Shown: positions 8,710 through 20,129 of the stretch, piece by piece
Layout of the letters: every line of letters starts with the position of its first letter
Numbering within the stretch: position 1 is the stretch's first letter
Assembly (NCBI GenBank): GCA_943912255.1
Contig: CALTTP010000003.1
Location: forward strand, 1-64,000
Length of the DNA stretch: 64,000 nucleotides
Source: an uncultured Peptoniphilaceae bacterium
Lineage (GTDB): Bacteria; Bacillota; Clostridia; Tissierellales; Peptoniphilaceae
Reading direction: 5' to 3'
Translations under genes and position numbers: made by a program
Notes under the pieces: model-generated
The model's input: the letters and a program-made list of their open reading frames with translations, nothing else
The model's database searches: none
Told to the model about the DNA's origin: nothing

Positions 8710-11292
8710 ATGGATTTAAACAAACTTACTAAAAAATCTATGGAAGCGGTTCAAGAAGCTCAAAACATAGCTTTAAAAAATAGAAATCCAGAAATTACTA
8801 ATCTACATCTTCACTATGCTCTTGTATCTGATATTGAGGGTATGGTTAGTAAAACCTTAGAAAAGATGGAAGTGGATAAGGAAGGGTATTTAAAGGACTT
8901 GACCTTTGAGTTAGACAGACTACCTAAGGTGGATAGTCCGTCAAATATATATCCTTCTCAACTTTTCCAAAGGATTCTCTTAATGGCGGAAGATGAAGCT
9001 AAGAGGATGAAGGACAGTTTTATTTCTGTGGAACATATTTACTTGGCTCTAATTAAGGAAAGGAATATGACTTTTCCTGAAATTTTAAGTCGTTATAATA
9101 TTAGTTCCAAGGAATTTGAGAAGGCTTTAAAGGAAATAAGAAAGGGTAATAGGGTTGAAACCGACGACCCTGAAAGTTCTATGAACGCCCTTGAAAAATA
9201 TGGTAGAGATCTTACAGAAGATGCTAGAAAGGGAAAAATTGACCCAGTTATTGGTCGAGATGACGAAATCAGGAACTGTGTTAGGATTCTCTCTAGAAGA
9301 ACAAAGAATAACCCGGTTTTAATTGGGGAACCTGGTGTTGGTAAGACTGCCATTGTGGAAGGGCTTGCTCAAAGGATTGTTAAAAACGATGTTCCTGAAA
9401 CTTTAAGGGACAAGACCATCTTTGCATTGGACTTGGCTTCTTTAGTGGCTGGTGCAAAGTATAGGGGCCAATTTGAAGAAAGGCTAAAATCCGTATTAAA
9501 GGAGATTAATGAGTCTGAAGGGGAGATAATACTATTTATTGACGAACTTCACACTCTAGTTGGTGCTGGAGCCTCTGAAGGGGCAATGGATGCCTCCAAT
9601 ATGTTGAAACCGATGCTTGCTAGAGGAGAAATTCACACAATTGGTGCAACTACTCTAGATGAGTATAGAAAATATATTGAAAAGGACGGCGCCTTAGAAA
9701 GAAGATTTCAAAAGGTTTTGGTAACTGAACCTACTGTTGAGGATACTATCTCTATTTTGAGAGGTATTAAAGAAAAGTATGAAATACATCATGGTATTAG
9801 AATATCCGACAATGCTGTTATAGCCTGTGCAACTTTGTCCAATAGGTATATAACCGATAGATTCTTGCCAGATAAGGCCATCGACTTAATGGACGAGGCT
9901 TCTGCCATGGTTAGGACTGAAATCGACTCAATGCCATCTTCTCTTGATGAAAAGAATAGAAAGATTTTACAGCTGGAAATTGAAAGGGCTGCATTAAAAA
10001 GAGAGGATGACTCTTTAAGTAAGAAGAGGCTTGAGGACTTGGAAAAGGAACTACAAGAGTTAAAAAGTGAATATGATATTGAGTATGAGGACTGGAGAAA
10101 ACAAAAGTCTGCTATTGATGAAGTCAAGGAGCTAAAATCAAAAATAGATGAAGTTAAAATTGAAATGGAAGCTGCTGAAAGACATTACGATTTTGAAAAG
10201 TTATCCCAACTTCGATATGGTACTTTGGCAAATCTTGAAACCCAATTAGCAGAAGCCACTGAAAATATCAAAAAGAGCAGCTCCAGCCTTAAGGAAGAAG
10301 TTACTGAGGAAGAGATTGCAGTGGTAGTTTCAAAATGGACTTCTATTCCAGTTGCCAAGTTAGTAGAAACTGAAAAAGATCGAATTCTAAACATGGATAA
10401 GATTTTGCATAAACGTGTCATTGGTCAAAATGAAGCGGTGGAAGCTGTAACTGAAGCCATTATCCGTTCACGTTCTGGTATTGGTTCCTTTGAAAAGCCC
10501 ATTGGTTCCTTTATCTTCTTAGGACCAACAGGAGTTGGTAAGACAGAACTTGCCAAGGCTTTAACTGAGGCAATGTTTGATGATGAGAAGAATTTGATTA
10601 GGATAGATATGAGTGAGTATATGGAAAAACATTCTGTATCTAGACTTGTAGGCTCTCCTCCAGGATATGTGGGATATGAAGAAGGTGGCCAACTAACAGA
10701 AGCCGTTAGAAGAAAGCCTTATTCAGTAGTGTTATTTGATGAGATAGAAAAGGCCCATCCAGATGTTTTCAATATTCTTCTACAAGTTCTTGACGATGGA
10801 AGATTGACAGACAATCAAGGTAGGACTGTAGATTTTAAAAATACCATCATCATTATGACTTCAAATATCGGTTCTGAAACCCTTCTTGAATGCATAGATA
10901 ATGATGGGGAAATATCCAAAGAGGCTAGGGAAAAGGTAATGGATAAAATGAAATATACTTTTAGACCTGAATTTTTAAACAGGGTTGACAATATTGTTTT
11001 ATTTAAGCCATTAACTGAATATGAAGTGTATGATATTTTAGATAATGACATTAGGGAAATCGAAGATAGACTAAGGGATAGACAAATTTCTATTAAATTG
11101 GATAAGGTAGCTAAGGAACTTATTCTAGCTAGAGCCTATGATGTTCATTATGGAGCAAGGCCAATTAAGAGATTTTTACAGAAGTATGTGGAAACAGAAC
11201 TTGGTAGAAAGCTTTTAAAGGGTGAAGTGTTTGATGAAGACAATGTGCTAATTACCGTTAAAGACGGAGAATTAGATATTGTAACTGAGTAG
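8710..11292 (+). CDS. clpB: ATP-dependent disaggregase ClpB
   Basis: At 860 residues it has the full ClpB length. An N-terminal Clp-N double domain (1-145) precedes the first AAA+ domain (Walker A GEPGVGKT at 206-213, Walker B LFIDELH). A coiled-coil middle domain (about 410-525) comes next, then the second AAA+ domain (GPTGVGKT near 607, Walker [12 protein letters not shown]) and a C-terminal D2-small domain. The middle domain and lack of a ClpP-binding loop mark it as a disaggregase rather than ClpC or ClpA. It works with the DnaK system to rescue aggregated proteins. It is co-transcribed with the dnaJ-like gene and ends in a strong terminator. Confidence 0.96.
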   Translation: MDLNKLTKKSMEAVQEAQNIALKNRNPEITNLHLHYALVSDIEGMVSKTLEKMEVDKEGYLKDLTFELDRLPKVDSPSNIYPSQLFQRILLMAEDEAKRMKDSFISVEHIYLALIKERNMTFPEILSRYNISSKEFEKALKEIRKGNRVETDDPESSMNALEKYGRDLTEDARKGKIDPVIGRDDEIRNCVRILSRRTKNNPVLIGEPGVGKTAIVEGLAQRIVKNDVPETLRDKTIFALDLASLVAGAKYRGQFEERLKSVLKEINESEGEIILFIDELHTLVGAGASEGAMDASNMLKPMLARGEIHTIGATTLDEYRKYIEKDGALERRFQKVLVTEPTVEDTISILRGIKEKYEIHHGIRISDNAVIACATLSNRYITDRFLPDKAIDLMDEASAMVRTEIDSMPSSLDEKNRKILQLEIERAALKREDDSLSKKRLEDLEKELQELKSEYDIEYEDWRKQKSAIDEVKELKSKIDEVKIEMEAAERHYDFEKLSQLRYGTLANLETQLAEATENIKKSSSSLKEEVTEEEIAVVVSKWTSIPVAKLVETEKDRILNMDKILHKRVIGQNEAVEAVTEAIIRSRSGIGSFEKPIGSFIFLGPTGVGKTELAKALTEAMFDDEKNLIRIDMSEYMEKHSVSRLVGSPPGYVGYEEGGQLTEAVRRKPYSVVLFDEIEKAHPDVFNILLQVLDDGRLTDNQGRTVDFKNTIIIMTSNIGSETLLECIDNDGEISKEAREKVMDKMKYTFRPEFLNRVDNIVLFKPLTEYEVYDILDNDIREIEDRLRDRQISIKLDKVAKELILARAYDVHYGARPIKRFLQKYVETELGRKLLKGEVFDEDNVLITVKDGELDIVTE

Positions 11293-11322
11293 AGAAGATA
11301 AACCATTGTAAGTATTCACATT

Positions 11323-11356
11323 AGGATGTCTAGGAAATCCTAGGCGTCCTTTTTTA
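11323..11356 (+). terminator. Terminator of the clpB operon
   Basis: AGGATGTCTAGGA pairs with TCCTAGGCGTCCT (two G-U pairs) and is followed by six T. Confidence 0.9.
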
Positions 11357-11393
11357 TTGGCATAGAAAAACATGGATAGCATATTACAATTGG

Positions 11394-11422
11394 TTGAAGT
11401 ATTTTTAAAACTATGATATACT
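11394..11422 (+). promoter_or_regulatory. Promoter of the serS leader
   Basis: TTGAAG, a 17-nt spacer, and TATACT with an extended -10 TG. Confidence 0.75.
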
Positions 11423-11434
11423 AAACTCAAATTT

Positions 11435-11613
11435 ATATATTGACGTTGAAGAGAAGTAGTAGGTGGGAAAGTCTTCTAGAGAGTGGCTGCTTGGTGAAAA
11501 GCCATAGGTGGAACTGCTGAATCCGTCTTGGAGTCAGGCCAATTAAGAGACACTTAGGTGTAATTAGGGTGGCAACGCGGGTTAACTCGTCCCTTGTTTG
11601 GGAACGGGTTTTT
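11435..11613 (+). ncRNA. T-box leader (tRNA-Ser sensing) of serS
   Basis: The canonical T-box sequence AGGGTGGCAACGCGG lies at 11566-11580, preceded by AGAGAG..TTGGTGAAAA elements of Stem I. It is followed by a terminator hairpin (AACTCGTCCC with GGGAACGGGTT, then a T run to about 11613). A UCC serine codon at 11522-11524, in the context GAATCCGTC, is the probable specifier. Uncharged tRNA-Ser would bind and stabilise the antiterminator, allowing serS transcription. The 5' boundary is approximate. Confidence 0.92.
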
Positions 11614-11662
11614 TTATTTTACAAAGGTATAACTGGACATCAATTTAGACTGGGAGGGAATT

Positions 11663-12937
11663 ATGTTAGATATTAAGAGAATTAGAAATAATAGGGAAGA
11701 GGTCTTGGCGGCACTGTCAAAAAGACATGGAGAATACCCTATTGAAAAGGTAATTTTACTAGATGAAAAGAGAAGGGGACTAATTTCAGAAGTGGAAGCC
11801 AAAAAGGCGGAACAAAATCGTATTTCAAAACAAGTTCCCCTAATGAAAAAAGAGGGAAAAGACACGACGGAAATATTTAGTAAGATGAAGGAATTATCCA
11901 ATGAGATAAAAAAGATGGATGAAGATGTAAAGGTTCATGATAAAGAGATTCAAGAACTTCTACTTTCAATTCCCAATACCCCTCATGAATCAGTTCCCGT
12001 GGGAAACGATGATACTGAAAATGAGGAGATGAGAAGATGGGGAGAGCCTAGAGATTTTGGATTTGAACCAAAGGCTCACTGGGATATAGGTACGGATTTG
12101 GATATTTTAGACTTTGAAAGGGGTTCAAAGATTTCTGGTACGAGATTTTCTGTATTCAAAGGCCTAGGGGCTAGGCTTGAAAGGGCGCTAATCAACTTTA
12201 TGGTTGACTTACATGTGGAAAGACATAACTTTGAAGAGGTTTGGATACCAAGCTTAATAAATAAAAAGTCAATGTATGGAACAGGACAGTTGCCTAAATT
12301 TGCTGAGGATATGTTCTATGTTCCTCAAAAGGAAATGTATCTTGCACCTACAGCAGAGGTTCCTGTAACTAATCTACTTTCCGATGAAATAATCGACGGA
12401 GAGAGATTGCCTATTTACTATACCGCTTATTCTCCATGTTTCAGAGCTGAGGCTGGATCTGCAGGTAGGGACACTAGAGGTCTAATAAGAAATCACCAAT
12501 TTGACAAGGTGGAAATGGTGAAGTTTACAAGACCAGAGGACTCCTTTGAGGAACTGGAAAAACTTACAGACAATGCAGAGGAAGTCTTAAGACTTTTGGA
12601 CATTCCTTACAGAGTTGTAAAGTTATGTACTGGGGACTTGGGATTTAGTTCAACTATGACCTATGATGTGGAAGTGTGGATGCCAAGTTATGGTAGATAT
12701 GTGGAGATTTCTTCATGTTCAAACTTTTTGGACTTCCAAGCTAGAAGAGCCAATATAAAGTATAGAGATGAAAATAAAAAGGTTCATTTTGTTCACACTT
12801 TAAATGGTTCTGGACTTGCTGTAGGTAGAACTTTAGCGGCAATTCTGGAAAATTATCAAAATGAAGATGGCTCTGTAACCATACCAAAGGTTTTGGTTGA
12901 ATATATGAGATTCTGTGAAAAGATAGAAAAGAAATAG
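11663..12937 (+). CDS. serS: Seryl-tRNA synthetase
   Basis: A 424-residue class II synthetase that charges tRNA-Ser. The N-terminal antiparallel coiled coil (about 25-100) binds the long variable arm of tRNA-Ser. The catalytic domain carries TAEVPVTNL, motif 2 ([16 protein letters not shown]) and motif 3 ([18 protein letters not shown]). The ATG at 11663 follows GGGAGGG. It is expressed from its own promoter under T-box control. Confidence 0.97.
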   Translation: MLDIKRIRNNREEVLAALSKRHGEYPIEKVILLDEKRRGLISEVEAKKAEQNRISKQVPLMKKEGKDTTEIFSKMKELSNEIKKMDEDVKVHDKEIQELLLSIPNTPHESVPVGNDDTENEEMRRWGEPRDFGFEPKAHWDIGTDLDILDFERGSKISGTRFSVFKGLGARLERALINFMVDLHVERHNFEEVWIPSLINKKSMYGTGQLPKFAEDMFYVPQKEMYLAPTAEVPVTNLLSDEIIDGERLPIYYTAYSPCFRAEAGSAGRDTRGLIRNHQFDKVEMVKFTRPEDSFEELEKLTDNAEEVLRLLDIPYRVVKLCTGDLGFSSTMTYDVEVWMPSYGRYVEISSCSNFLDFQARRANIKYRDENKKVHFVHTLNGSGLAVGRTLAAILENYQNEDGSVTIPKVLVEYMRFCEKIEKK

Positions 12938-12951
12938 TTGATGTGAAACTA

Positions 12952-12990
12952 GTCGAGCACTCATCAAGCACTCATACATGAGTGCTCGAC
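12952..12990 (+). other. Hairpin with competing arms after serS
   Basis: GTCGAGCACTCAT (12952-12964) is a perfect partner of ATGAGTGCTCGAC (12978-12990). The 13-nt interior carries a second GCACTCAT (12968-12975) that can instead pair with ATGAGTGC. There is no T run after it, so it is not a standard terminator. Confidence 0.6.
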
Positions 12991-13170
12991 AAGTTAATAG
13001 TGCTTGGCTATCTACCCAAAAATTTAAATTTTTCCTCTTTAGTGATATAATATTACTAAAACCTATCTAATGCCTAGTCATTAATTAAAATTTACTATAT
13101 AGAGGAGCTTTCATCATTATTTTAAGCTAAACTTTCGATGATTGCATGAGATATTCAAAATGGAGGAAGT

Positions 13171-14361
13171 ATGAAGAATTTAAAAAAGGTCTTATTATTT
13201 GCACTGACCTTAGTACTATTGTTACCGCAAATAGCATTTGCAGAGTCGCCATTACATTTTGGTCCTAGAACCAAGGGATACATGATTGTAGACTATGATA
13301 CTGACAGCTTTATAAGTGGAAACAATATGGATGAGGAAGTTTATATTGCTAGTATTACCAAGTTAATGACCTATATTTTAGTCAAAGAGAAGATAACTAC
13401 TGGTGAAGTCAATGTTTCGGACATTGTAAAGATTACTCCAGAAATGGCGGCTATTCCTGGATCTTCTATGAATCTTCAACCAAATATGGAAGTTACCGTA
13501 AACGATCTATTAGAAGGGTTGATTGTATTATCTGGAAATGACGCTTCCTACACTCTTGCACTAAAAGTTGCTGGTGATGAAAAGAGTTTTGTTAAGATGA
13601 TGGATGAAAAGGCAAAGGAGATTGGCCTTGAAAAATCTAAATTCTTAAATTCTACAGGTCTACCAGTTGGAGATACTGAAAATTCCATGACCGTTAGGGA
13701 TGTATATAAACTTGCAAAGTATGTACTAGACACCTATCCAGAGATTTTGGAACTTTCTTCCATGACTAGATATGTTAATACCAAGTACAAGGTGGACAAG
13801 CCTACAACTATTCCCTTGGTAGGTATTGAGCCAGGGGTAGATGGACTTAAAACTGGAACTACGGATTTAGCAGGATATTCTGTTATTTCCACCTTTAGAC
13901 CTTTAAAGAATGAAACATTGAAAAATGAAAGGTTTTTAGCCGTTATAATGGGTGCTGGAAGCCCTCAGGATAGACAGGCAATTGTAGGAGAAATCCTAGA
14001 CTATATTACTAAAAACTATGTAAATGGCGATATCATAGACAATGACAAGGTATATCAAACCATCTATGTAAATTCCATAGATAAGGGTTTTATTGATATA
14101 TATCCCCAATCGGATAAAAAGGCAGTATATGATAAAAATAAAAACTTTATTGTAGGTCAAAAGTTTCAGATAACGGAACAAGGGCCTTTTAAAGCAGGAG
14201 ATAAGGTTGGGGTATTGAATCTAACAGGAAATAATGGTAAAGTATATAATGTTGACTTAGTCGTGAGAGAAGACTATAAGAAGGCAGGCTTTTTCACTCG
14301 AATAAAAAGACTTGCTAAGGATATGGGCTTAAGGACTAAGACATTACTCAATATATATTAA
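13171..14361 (+). CDS. D-alanyl-D-alanine carboxypeptidase (PBP5/DacA family, S11)
   Basis: A 396-residue exported enzyme that removes the terminal D-Ala from peptidoglycan stem peptides. It has a signal peptide ending IAFA-E (residue 25), then the serine-type triad SITK (S61, K64), SGN (121-123) and KTG (227-229). A C-terminal PBP5-like beta domain and an amphipathic tail (FFTRIKRLAKDMG) for membrane attachment follow. A TATAAT with an extended -10 TG at 13046-13051 is the likely promoter. Its stop codon is directly followed by the first base of a tRNA gene. Length and motifs are normal for the family. Confidence 0.94.
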   Translation: MKNLKKVLLFALTLVLLLPQIAFAESPLHFGPRTKGYMIVDYDTDSFISGNNMDEEVYIASITKLMTYILVKEKITTGEVNVSDIVKITPEMAAIPGSSMNLQPNMEVTVNDLLEGLIVLSGNDASYTLALKVAGDEKSFVKMMDEKAKEIGLEKSKFLNSTGLPVGDTENSMTVRDVYKLAKYVLDTYPEILELSSMTRYVNTKYKVDKPTTIPLVGIEPGVDGLKTGTTDLAGYSVISTFRPLKNETLKNERFLAVIMGAGSPQDRQAIVGEILDYITKNYVNGDIIDNDKVYQTIYVNSIDKGFIDIYPQSDKKAVYDKNKNFIVGQKFQITEQGPFKAGDKVGVLNLTGNNGKVYNVDLVVREDYKKAGFFTRIKRLAKDMGLRTKTLLNIY

Positions 14362-14437
14362 GCCCCCATAATTAAGCAGGATATAATACTCCCCTCCTAA
14401 GGGAGATTCACTGGTTCGAGTCCGGTTGGGGGTGCCA
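14362..14437 (+). tRNA. tRNA-Arg (anticodon CCT)
   Basis: The 76 nt fold into a full cloverleaf. Acceptor GCCCCCA pairs with TGGGGGT, with discriminator G and an encoded CCA. The D stem is ATTA/TAAT with GG in its loop. The anticodon stem is CTCCC/GGGAG with loop CTCCTAA (anticodon 14396-14398), and the T arm is ACTGG-TTCGAGT-CCGGT. It decodes AGG. The all A-U D stem is unusual. It begins at the base after the dac stop codon. Confidence 0.93.
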
Positions 14438-14451
14438 TAACCTTATTTTAT

Positions 14452-14478
14452 AAGCTCTACTTATGTAGGGCTTTTTTA
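14452..14478 (+). terminator. Terminator after tRNA-Arg
   Basis: AAGCTCTAC pairs with GTAGGGCTT around TTAT, followed by a T run. Confidence 0.85.
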
Positions 14479-14486
14479 GTTAAAGA

Positions 14487-14522
14487 AATCCAGTAGCTAA
14501 ATATCATGCCGCTGGATTTTTA
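14487..14522 (-). terminator. Terminator of the minus-strand DUF2974 operon
   Basis: AAATCCAG and CTGGATTT form an 8-bp stem with a long loop. T-rich sequence follows on both strands, just after the minus-strand stop. Confidence 0.6.
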
Positions 14523-14526
14523 AATC

Positions 14527-15621
14527 TTATTTTAATTCCTTCATTAAGTTGAAATTTTTTGTGGCGGTTTTAAAAAGCTCCATAACTCCATCTAGAATCA
14601 TCTTCCTTTGATTTGGAGGAAGGTCTTTTAGAGAGAAGGTCAATTTACCTAGGGTTTTTAAAAACTCTGCGTTATTAAAATTGTAATTAATCTCCGTCTT
14701 GCCAATATTGTAAAATAGGTCATAAAGGTATTTAAAGAACATTTTTCTATTCTCTTCTGGAATATTTAACATCCACTCTTTTAAAGTAAATTCTGCAAAT
14801 TTACTTTCAGGAGATCTATGGGGAAGATAATTAAAATCCGGTCCAGAAATACCCCAGTAGAATATATCGTGTTGTGCAAAGTTTTTCTCCGTAGAAGAGA
14901 CTATTTTAATCTCCCCTTCCTGTTCCAATAAAGTTCCAACGACAGACCCTTCAGGTATGTAGTGGGTAATCTTCTCATTGGCTCTTCTTTTTACTTCGCC
15001 TTTTAAAATCTTGGATTGAAGGCCAGGACCATCAAAATTATAGGCAGAAACAATCTTATCGTAGGTTTCTTTTACACAGTGGGTTAGACTGTATAAAGCC
15101 AGGTTTCCACCCTTTGAATGACCTGTAAGTATAAGTCTATCAAAGTTTTTAGAAATGTCTTCAAGATATTTTGTAGCATCTTGTTGAGAGGGTATATAGT
15201 CTAAAAAGCTTAAGTTAAAATCCTCCTTCCAGCCTACAATACTTTTGTCCGTTCCTCTAAAGGAAACCACACCTAAGGAATTTGGCAGCTTAAAGGTTAT
15301 GGCAGAAAATTGCTTTTCAATCTCCAAATCGATTTCATTCATAAAGCCAAAGGCTATTATGTCCTTGTATCTCTCTAAAGTAGAAATCCGTTTCAATAGA
15401 GTTGAATCCTCAGGTAAAAGCAAGGATTCTTCAAATTTTTTATGTTTTATGAGTTTTTTTGCCAACTTACCTAGAGTAATCTCAGATTCTTCGTCCATGT
15501 AAAGACCCATGGGAAGATAGGAAAGTCTTGCAAAAATAACGGCGTCAATAGGGTTAACTTCGTCTTTTTCAAAGCTTAAGTCCCCTCTAAAGTTTAAATA
15601 GTCATAGATATTATAGATCAT
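14527..15621 (-). CDS. DUF2974 (Mbeg1-like) alpha/beta-hydrolase-fold protein
   Basis: A 364-residue protein of the DUF2974 family, with the lipase-type nucleophile elbow GHSKGGNLALYSL and an N-terminal region (FARLSYLPM) typical of that family. The ATG at 15621 is preferred over the one 15 nt upstream because AGGAT precedes it at good spacing and homologues begin with a similar MIYNIYDYL. No signal peptide is seen. It overlaps the upstream membrane-protein gene by 11 nt, so the two form an operon. Substrate and role are unknown. The fold suggests an esterase or lipase. Confidence 0.8.
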   Translation of the reverse strand: MIYNIYDYLNFRGDLSFEKDEVNPIDAVIFARLSYLPMGLYMDEESEITLGKLAKKLIKHKKFEESLLLPEDSTLLKRISTLERYKDIIAFGFMNEIDLEIEKQFSAITFKLPNSLGVVSFRGTDKSIVGWKEDFNLSFLDYIPSQQDATKYLEDISKNFDRLILTGHSKGGNLALYSLTHCVKETYDKIVSAYNFDGPGLQSKILKGEVKRRANEKITHYIPEGSVVGTLLEQEGEIKIVSSTEKNFAQHDIFYWGISGPDFNYLPHRSPESKFAEFTLKEWMLNIPEENRKMFFKYLYDLFYNIGKTEINYNFNNAEFLKTLGKLTFSLKDLPPNQRKMILDGVMELFKTATKNFNLMKELK

Positions 15622-16153
15622 TTTTATCCTCGTCATTTCTTATCTTAGATTTAACAGAAACCATTACCCCTACAAAGATTATTACAAAGCAAACTAAGGC
15701 ATAGATTAAATTGAGTAGTAGCTTTTTAGAAGACTTACTATTTGTAGTGATTTGGATAGCCTCATCCCTTTTAGCTATTTCATAGATATGAGAGTCCCGA
15801 TGATTGTCTTGGTATATCTTATAGTCGTCTAAGTCTTCTATATTATAATAGACAGAATCTCTGGAATATAGGGGTAAAAGCATACTTTTATTATATGTGA
15901 CAGCAGTGTAGCTCTTGCCAGTTTCAAACAATAGCAAATATGAAGAATTTGTTTTCTCTTTTTTTATTAGATTTATCTCCTGTTGATCTTCAGGAACGTA
16001 TTTTAATAGAAATTCTACAGCGTTATTTTCCAAGTCTCCTTTTGGAATGGTGTAAAAACTGCTGTCATCTAGTATAAATAGAAACACTAGAATCGCTAAG
16101 ACAATTGCTCCTAGTATATAGACTGTGTCTTTGTTTTTTCTTTTCATTTTCAA
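15611..16153 (-). CDS. Hypothetical two-span membrane protein
   Basis: A 180-residue protein not assigned to a family. A hydrophobic segment near the N terminus (YILGAIVLAILVFLFI) and another near the C terminus (LIYALVCFVIIFVGVMV) frame a charged, probably extracytoplasmic domain of about 105 residues. The C-terminal tail is basic, then acidic. The start follows AAAGG at 7-nt spacing. It overlaps the DUF2974 gene and is probably co-transcribed with it. Confidence 0.75.
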   Translation of the reverse strand: MKMKRKNKDTVYILGAIVLAILVFLFILDDSSFYTIPKGDLENNAVEFLLKYVPEDQQEINLIKKEKTNSSYLLLFETGKSYTAVTYNKSMLLPLYSRDSVYYNIEDLDDYKIYQDNHRDSHIYEIAKRDEAIQITTNSKSSKKLLLNLIYALVCFVIIFVGVMVSVKSKIRNDEDKNDL

Positions 16154-16194
16154 TCCTTTCCTAGAAAATGGTATAATCAGCTTAGGTGATAAAA

Positions 16195-16392
16195 ATGTTT
16201 AAAGTTTTGATTGTGCTATTTATGATTATTATTTTAAAGGAGATTATAGAAACCATTAAGAGGAAGAAGTTAGGGGAGCCTTTAAATAAAATCTTCAAAG
16301 GCAAAAACTTCTACATCCTCTACATTGGAACTTTAATCCTAATAATGGCAATTTTACTCTTAATCTACTTTAAAGGACAGATAAACAGCTGA
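16195..16392 (+). CDS. Small two-span membrane protein, 65 aa
   Basis: Two hydrophobic helices (VLIVLFMIIIL and YIGTLILIMAILLLIYF) flank a basic cytoplasmic-type loop (ETIKRKKLGEPLNKIFKGK). The ATG at 16195 follows TAGGTG, and TATAAT with an extended TG sits at 16172-16177. A GTG nine bases upstream is also in frame. It is transcribed divergently from the preceding gene and converges on mnmA, whose stop is immediately adjacent. Function unknown. Confidence 0.65.
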   Translation: MFKVLIVLFMIIILKEIIETIKRKKLGEPLNKIFKGKNFYILYIGTLILIMAILLLIYFKGQINS

Positions 16393-18574
<2,182 letters not shown>

Positions 18575-18632
18575 AGTACCTCCGTAAATACTTATTTTAA
18601 CACATTTAGGTTAAATTCTTCCAGTCTATAAT

Positions 18633-18662
18633 TTGATTAAAGAGTTAATAGATGGGTATATT
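18633..18662 (+). promoter_or_regulatory. Probable promoter of the glyoxalase gene
   Basis: TTGATT (18633-18638), an 18-nt spacer, and TATATT (18657-18662), about 20 nt before the TTG start. Confidence 0.5.
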
Positions 18663-18681
18663 AAATTCAGAGGTGATTTAA

Positions 18682-19062
18682 TTGAATTTTAAACCTATAC
18701 ACAGTTGTATAAGAGTGGTAGACTTGGAAAAATCCGTGGATTTTTATAAAAATGCCTTTGGATTTGTAGAAACACGAAGAAAAGACTATCCAGAAGATAA
18801 ATTTACTTTAGTCTATATGGCACCGGAAAAAGGGGAGTTTGAACTGGAACTTACCTATAACTATGACCATGAACCCTATGAAATTGGAGATGGTTATTCC
18901 CATATAGCTTTAGAAGTGGACGATTTAGAGAAATATCATGACGAACATAAGAAAGCAGGATATAAAGTTACAGACCTTGGAGGACTTTCAGATTCCAAGG
19001 AACCAAAATTCTATTTCATAACAGATCCTGACGGATATGATATTGAAATAATAAGAGCATAG
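18682..19062 (+). CDS. gloA: Glyoxalase I (lactoylglutathione lyase)
   Basis: A 126-residue protein of the vicinal-oxygen-chelate fold, detoxifying methylglyoxal as a thiol hemithioacetal. The metal ligand set H7, E56, H74, E122 is all present, as is the family pattern VDLEKSVDFYKNAFGF. Length is typical. The start is TTG at 18682, supported by GAGGTGA seven bases upstream. It is monocistronic, and a perfect palindromic terminator follows. The thiol cofactor may not be glutathione in an organism of this type (inference). Confidence 0.9.
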   Translation: MNFKPIHSCIRVVDLEKSVDFYKNAFGFVETRRKDYPEDKFTLVYMAPEKGEFELELTYNYDHEPYEIGDGYSHIALEVDDLEKYHDEHKKAGYKVTDLGGLSDSKEPKFYFITDPDGYDIEIIRA

Positions 19063-19090
19063 CAATCTTCTTTGTACATTTTATATGTTA

Positions 19091-19118
19091 CAAAAGCCCA
19101 GGTTAACCTGGGCTTTTG
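19091..19118. terminator. Palindromic bidirectional terminator
   Basis: CAAAAGCCCAGG pairs perfectly with CCTGGGCTTTTG around TTAA. It serves the convergent gloA and opp transcripts. Confidence 0.8.
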
Positions 19119-19146
19119 TATTGCAAATTTCTATTGTTCAAACTAT

Positions 19147-20127
19147 TTACTTAAATTGGTTAAAATCCTCTCTGTAGAAGCAAGCAGATTTATGTCCTGG
19201 ACTTACTTCCACCAATGGGGGATATTCCTCTACACATTTATCTGTTTTATAAGGGCAGCGGCTTTGGAAGACACATCCCTTTGGTAAGTCTATAGGACTT
19301 GGAATCTCCTTGTTCATTGTAACCAAGGCCTTTCTGTTTTTATTGACCTCAGGTTTTAGTACAGAACTTAATAGTTCTTTGGTGTAGGGATGGCATGGGT
19401 TTTTATAAATATCTTCTCCATTGCCTATTTCTACAAGATTTCCTAAGTATAAAACTCCAATTCTATGGGAAATATGTTCCACCATGGCCAAGTCATGGGC
19501 AATAAAAAGGTAGGTTAAGCCTAACTCCTCTTGTAGGTCTTCCAGTAGGTTTACTATCTGAGCTTGAATGGATACATCCAAGGCGGAAATAGGTTCATCA
19601 CATAGGATGAATTCTGGGTTTGTAGAGATGGCTCTAGCAATGGAAATTCTCTGTCTCTGTCCACCACTGAACTGACCAGGCTTTTTATACATAATCTCCT
19701 TGGATAGACCTACTTTATTCAGCAAGTCCTCTACCATGGCAGCTAATTTTTTGCCATCGTAGTTAAATCTTGTTCTAATGGGTTCAGCTATAATGTCAAA
19801 TACCGTTAGAGTTGGATTTAAAGAAGAGTAAGGGTCTTGAAAGATTGCCTGTATTTCCCTTTGCATAATTTCTTTGGTTTTTTTGTCCTGAATATCTTTA
19901 CCTTTATATTGTACTGTACCTTCGGTTATGTCTGTAATGCCAGTAATGCATTTTCCTAAAGTGGACTTACCACTTCCCGACTCGCCAACAAGGCCTAGGG
20001 TTTCTCCTTTACGTATTTCTAAATCTACCCCATCTACTGCTTTTAAATATTTTTGCTCCTCAAAGAGCTTTTGTTTTTTTACAGGGAAGTATTTTTTTAA
20101 ATTCTTAATTTCATAAATTATTTCCAT
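19147..20127 (-). CDS. oppF: Oligopeptide ABC transporter ATPase OppF
   Basis: A 326-residue ATPase of the Opp/Dpp importer. Walker A is GESGSGKST, the signature is FSGGQRQRISIAR, Walker B is FILCDEPISALD, and the H loop is FIAHDLAMV. The C-terminal oligo_HPY domain has the cysteine pattern GCVFQSRCPYKTDKC typical of OppF and OppD, which in some homologues binds an Fe-S cluster. It is the last gene of the operon, 2 nt after oppD. It powers peptide uptake with OppD. Confidence 0.95.
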   Translation of the reverse strand: MEIIYEIKNLKKYFPVKKQKLFEEQKYLKAVDGVDLEIRKGETLGLVGESGSGKSTLGKCITGITDITEGTVQYKGKDIQDKKTKEIMQREIQAIFQDPYSSLNPTLTVFDIIAEPIRTRFNYDGKKLAAMVEDLLNKVGLSKEIMYKKPGQFSGGQRQRISIARAISTNPEFILCDEPISALDVSIQAQIVNLLEDLQEELGLTYLFIAHDLAMVEHISHRIGVLYLGNLVEIGNGEDIYKNPCHPYTKELLSSVLKPEVNKNRKALVTMNKEIPSPIDLPKGCVFQSRCPYKTDKCVEEYPPLVEVSPGHKSACFYREDFNQFK

Positions 20128-20129
20128 AT

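Noticed and set aside
9093..11051. Several minus-strand open frames opposite clpB
   Set aside because: They are low-complexity, lack ribosome sites and lie entirely antisense to the conserved clpB coding sequence.
12952..12990. CIRCE element (HrcA site)
   Set aside because: CIRCE is TTAGCACTC-N9-GAGTGCTAA. Here the arms are GAGCACTC and GAGTGCTC with a 17-nt spacer, or a 6-nt spacer with the inner arm, and it lies after serS rather than before a heat-shock gene.
14362..14437. Degenerate tRNA fragment
   Set aside because: All four stems, loop lengths, GG in the D loop, TTCGA and CCA are present; only the D stem is unusually A-U rich.
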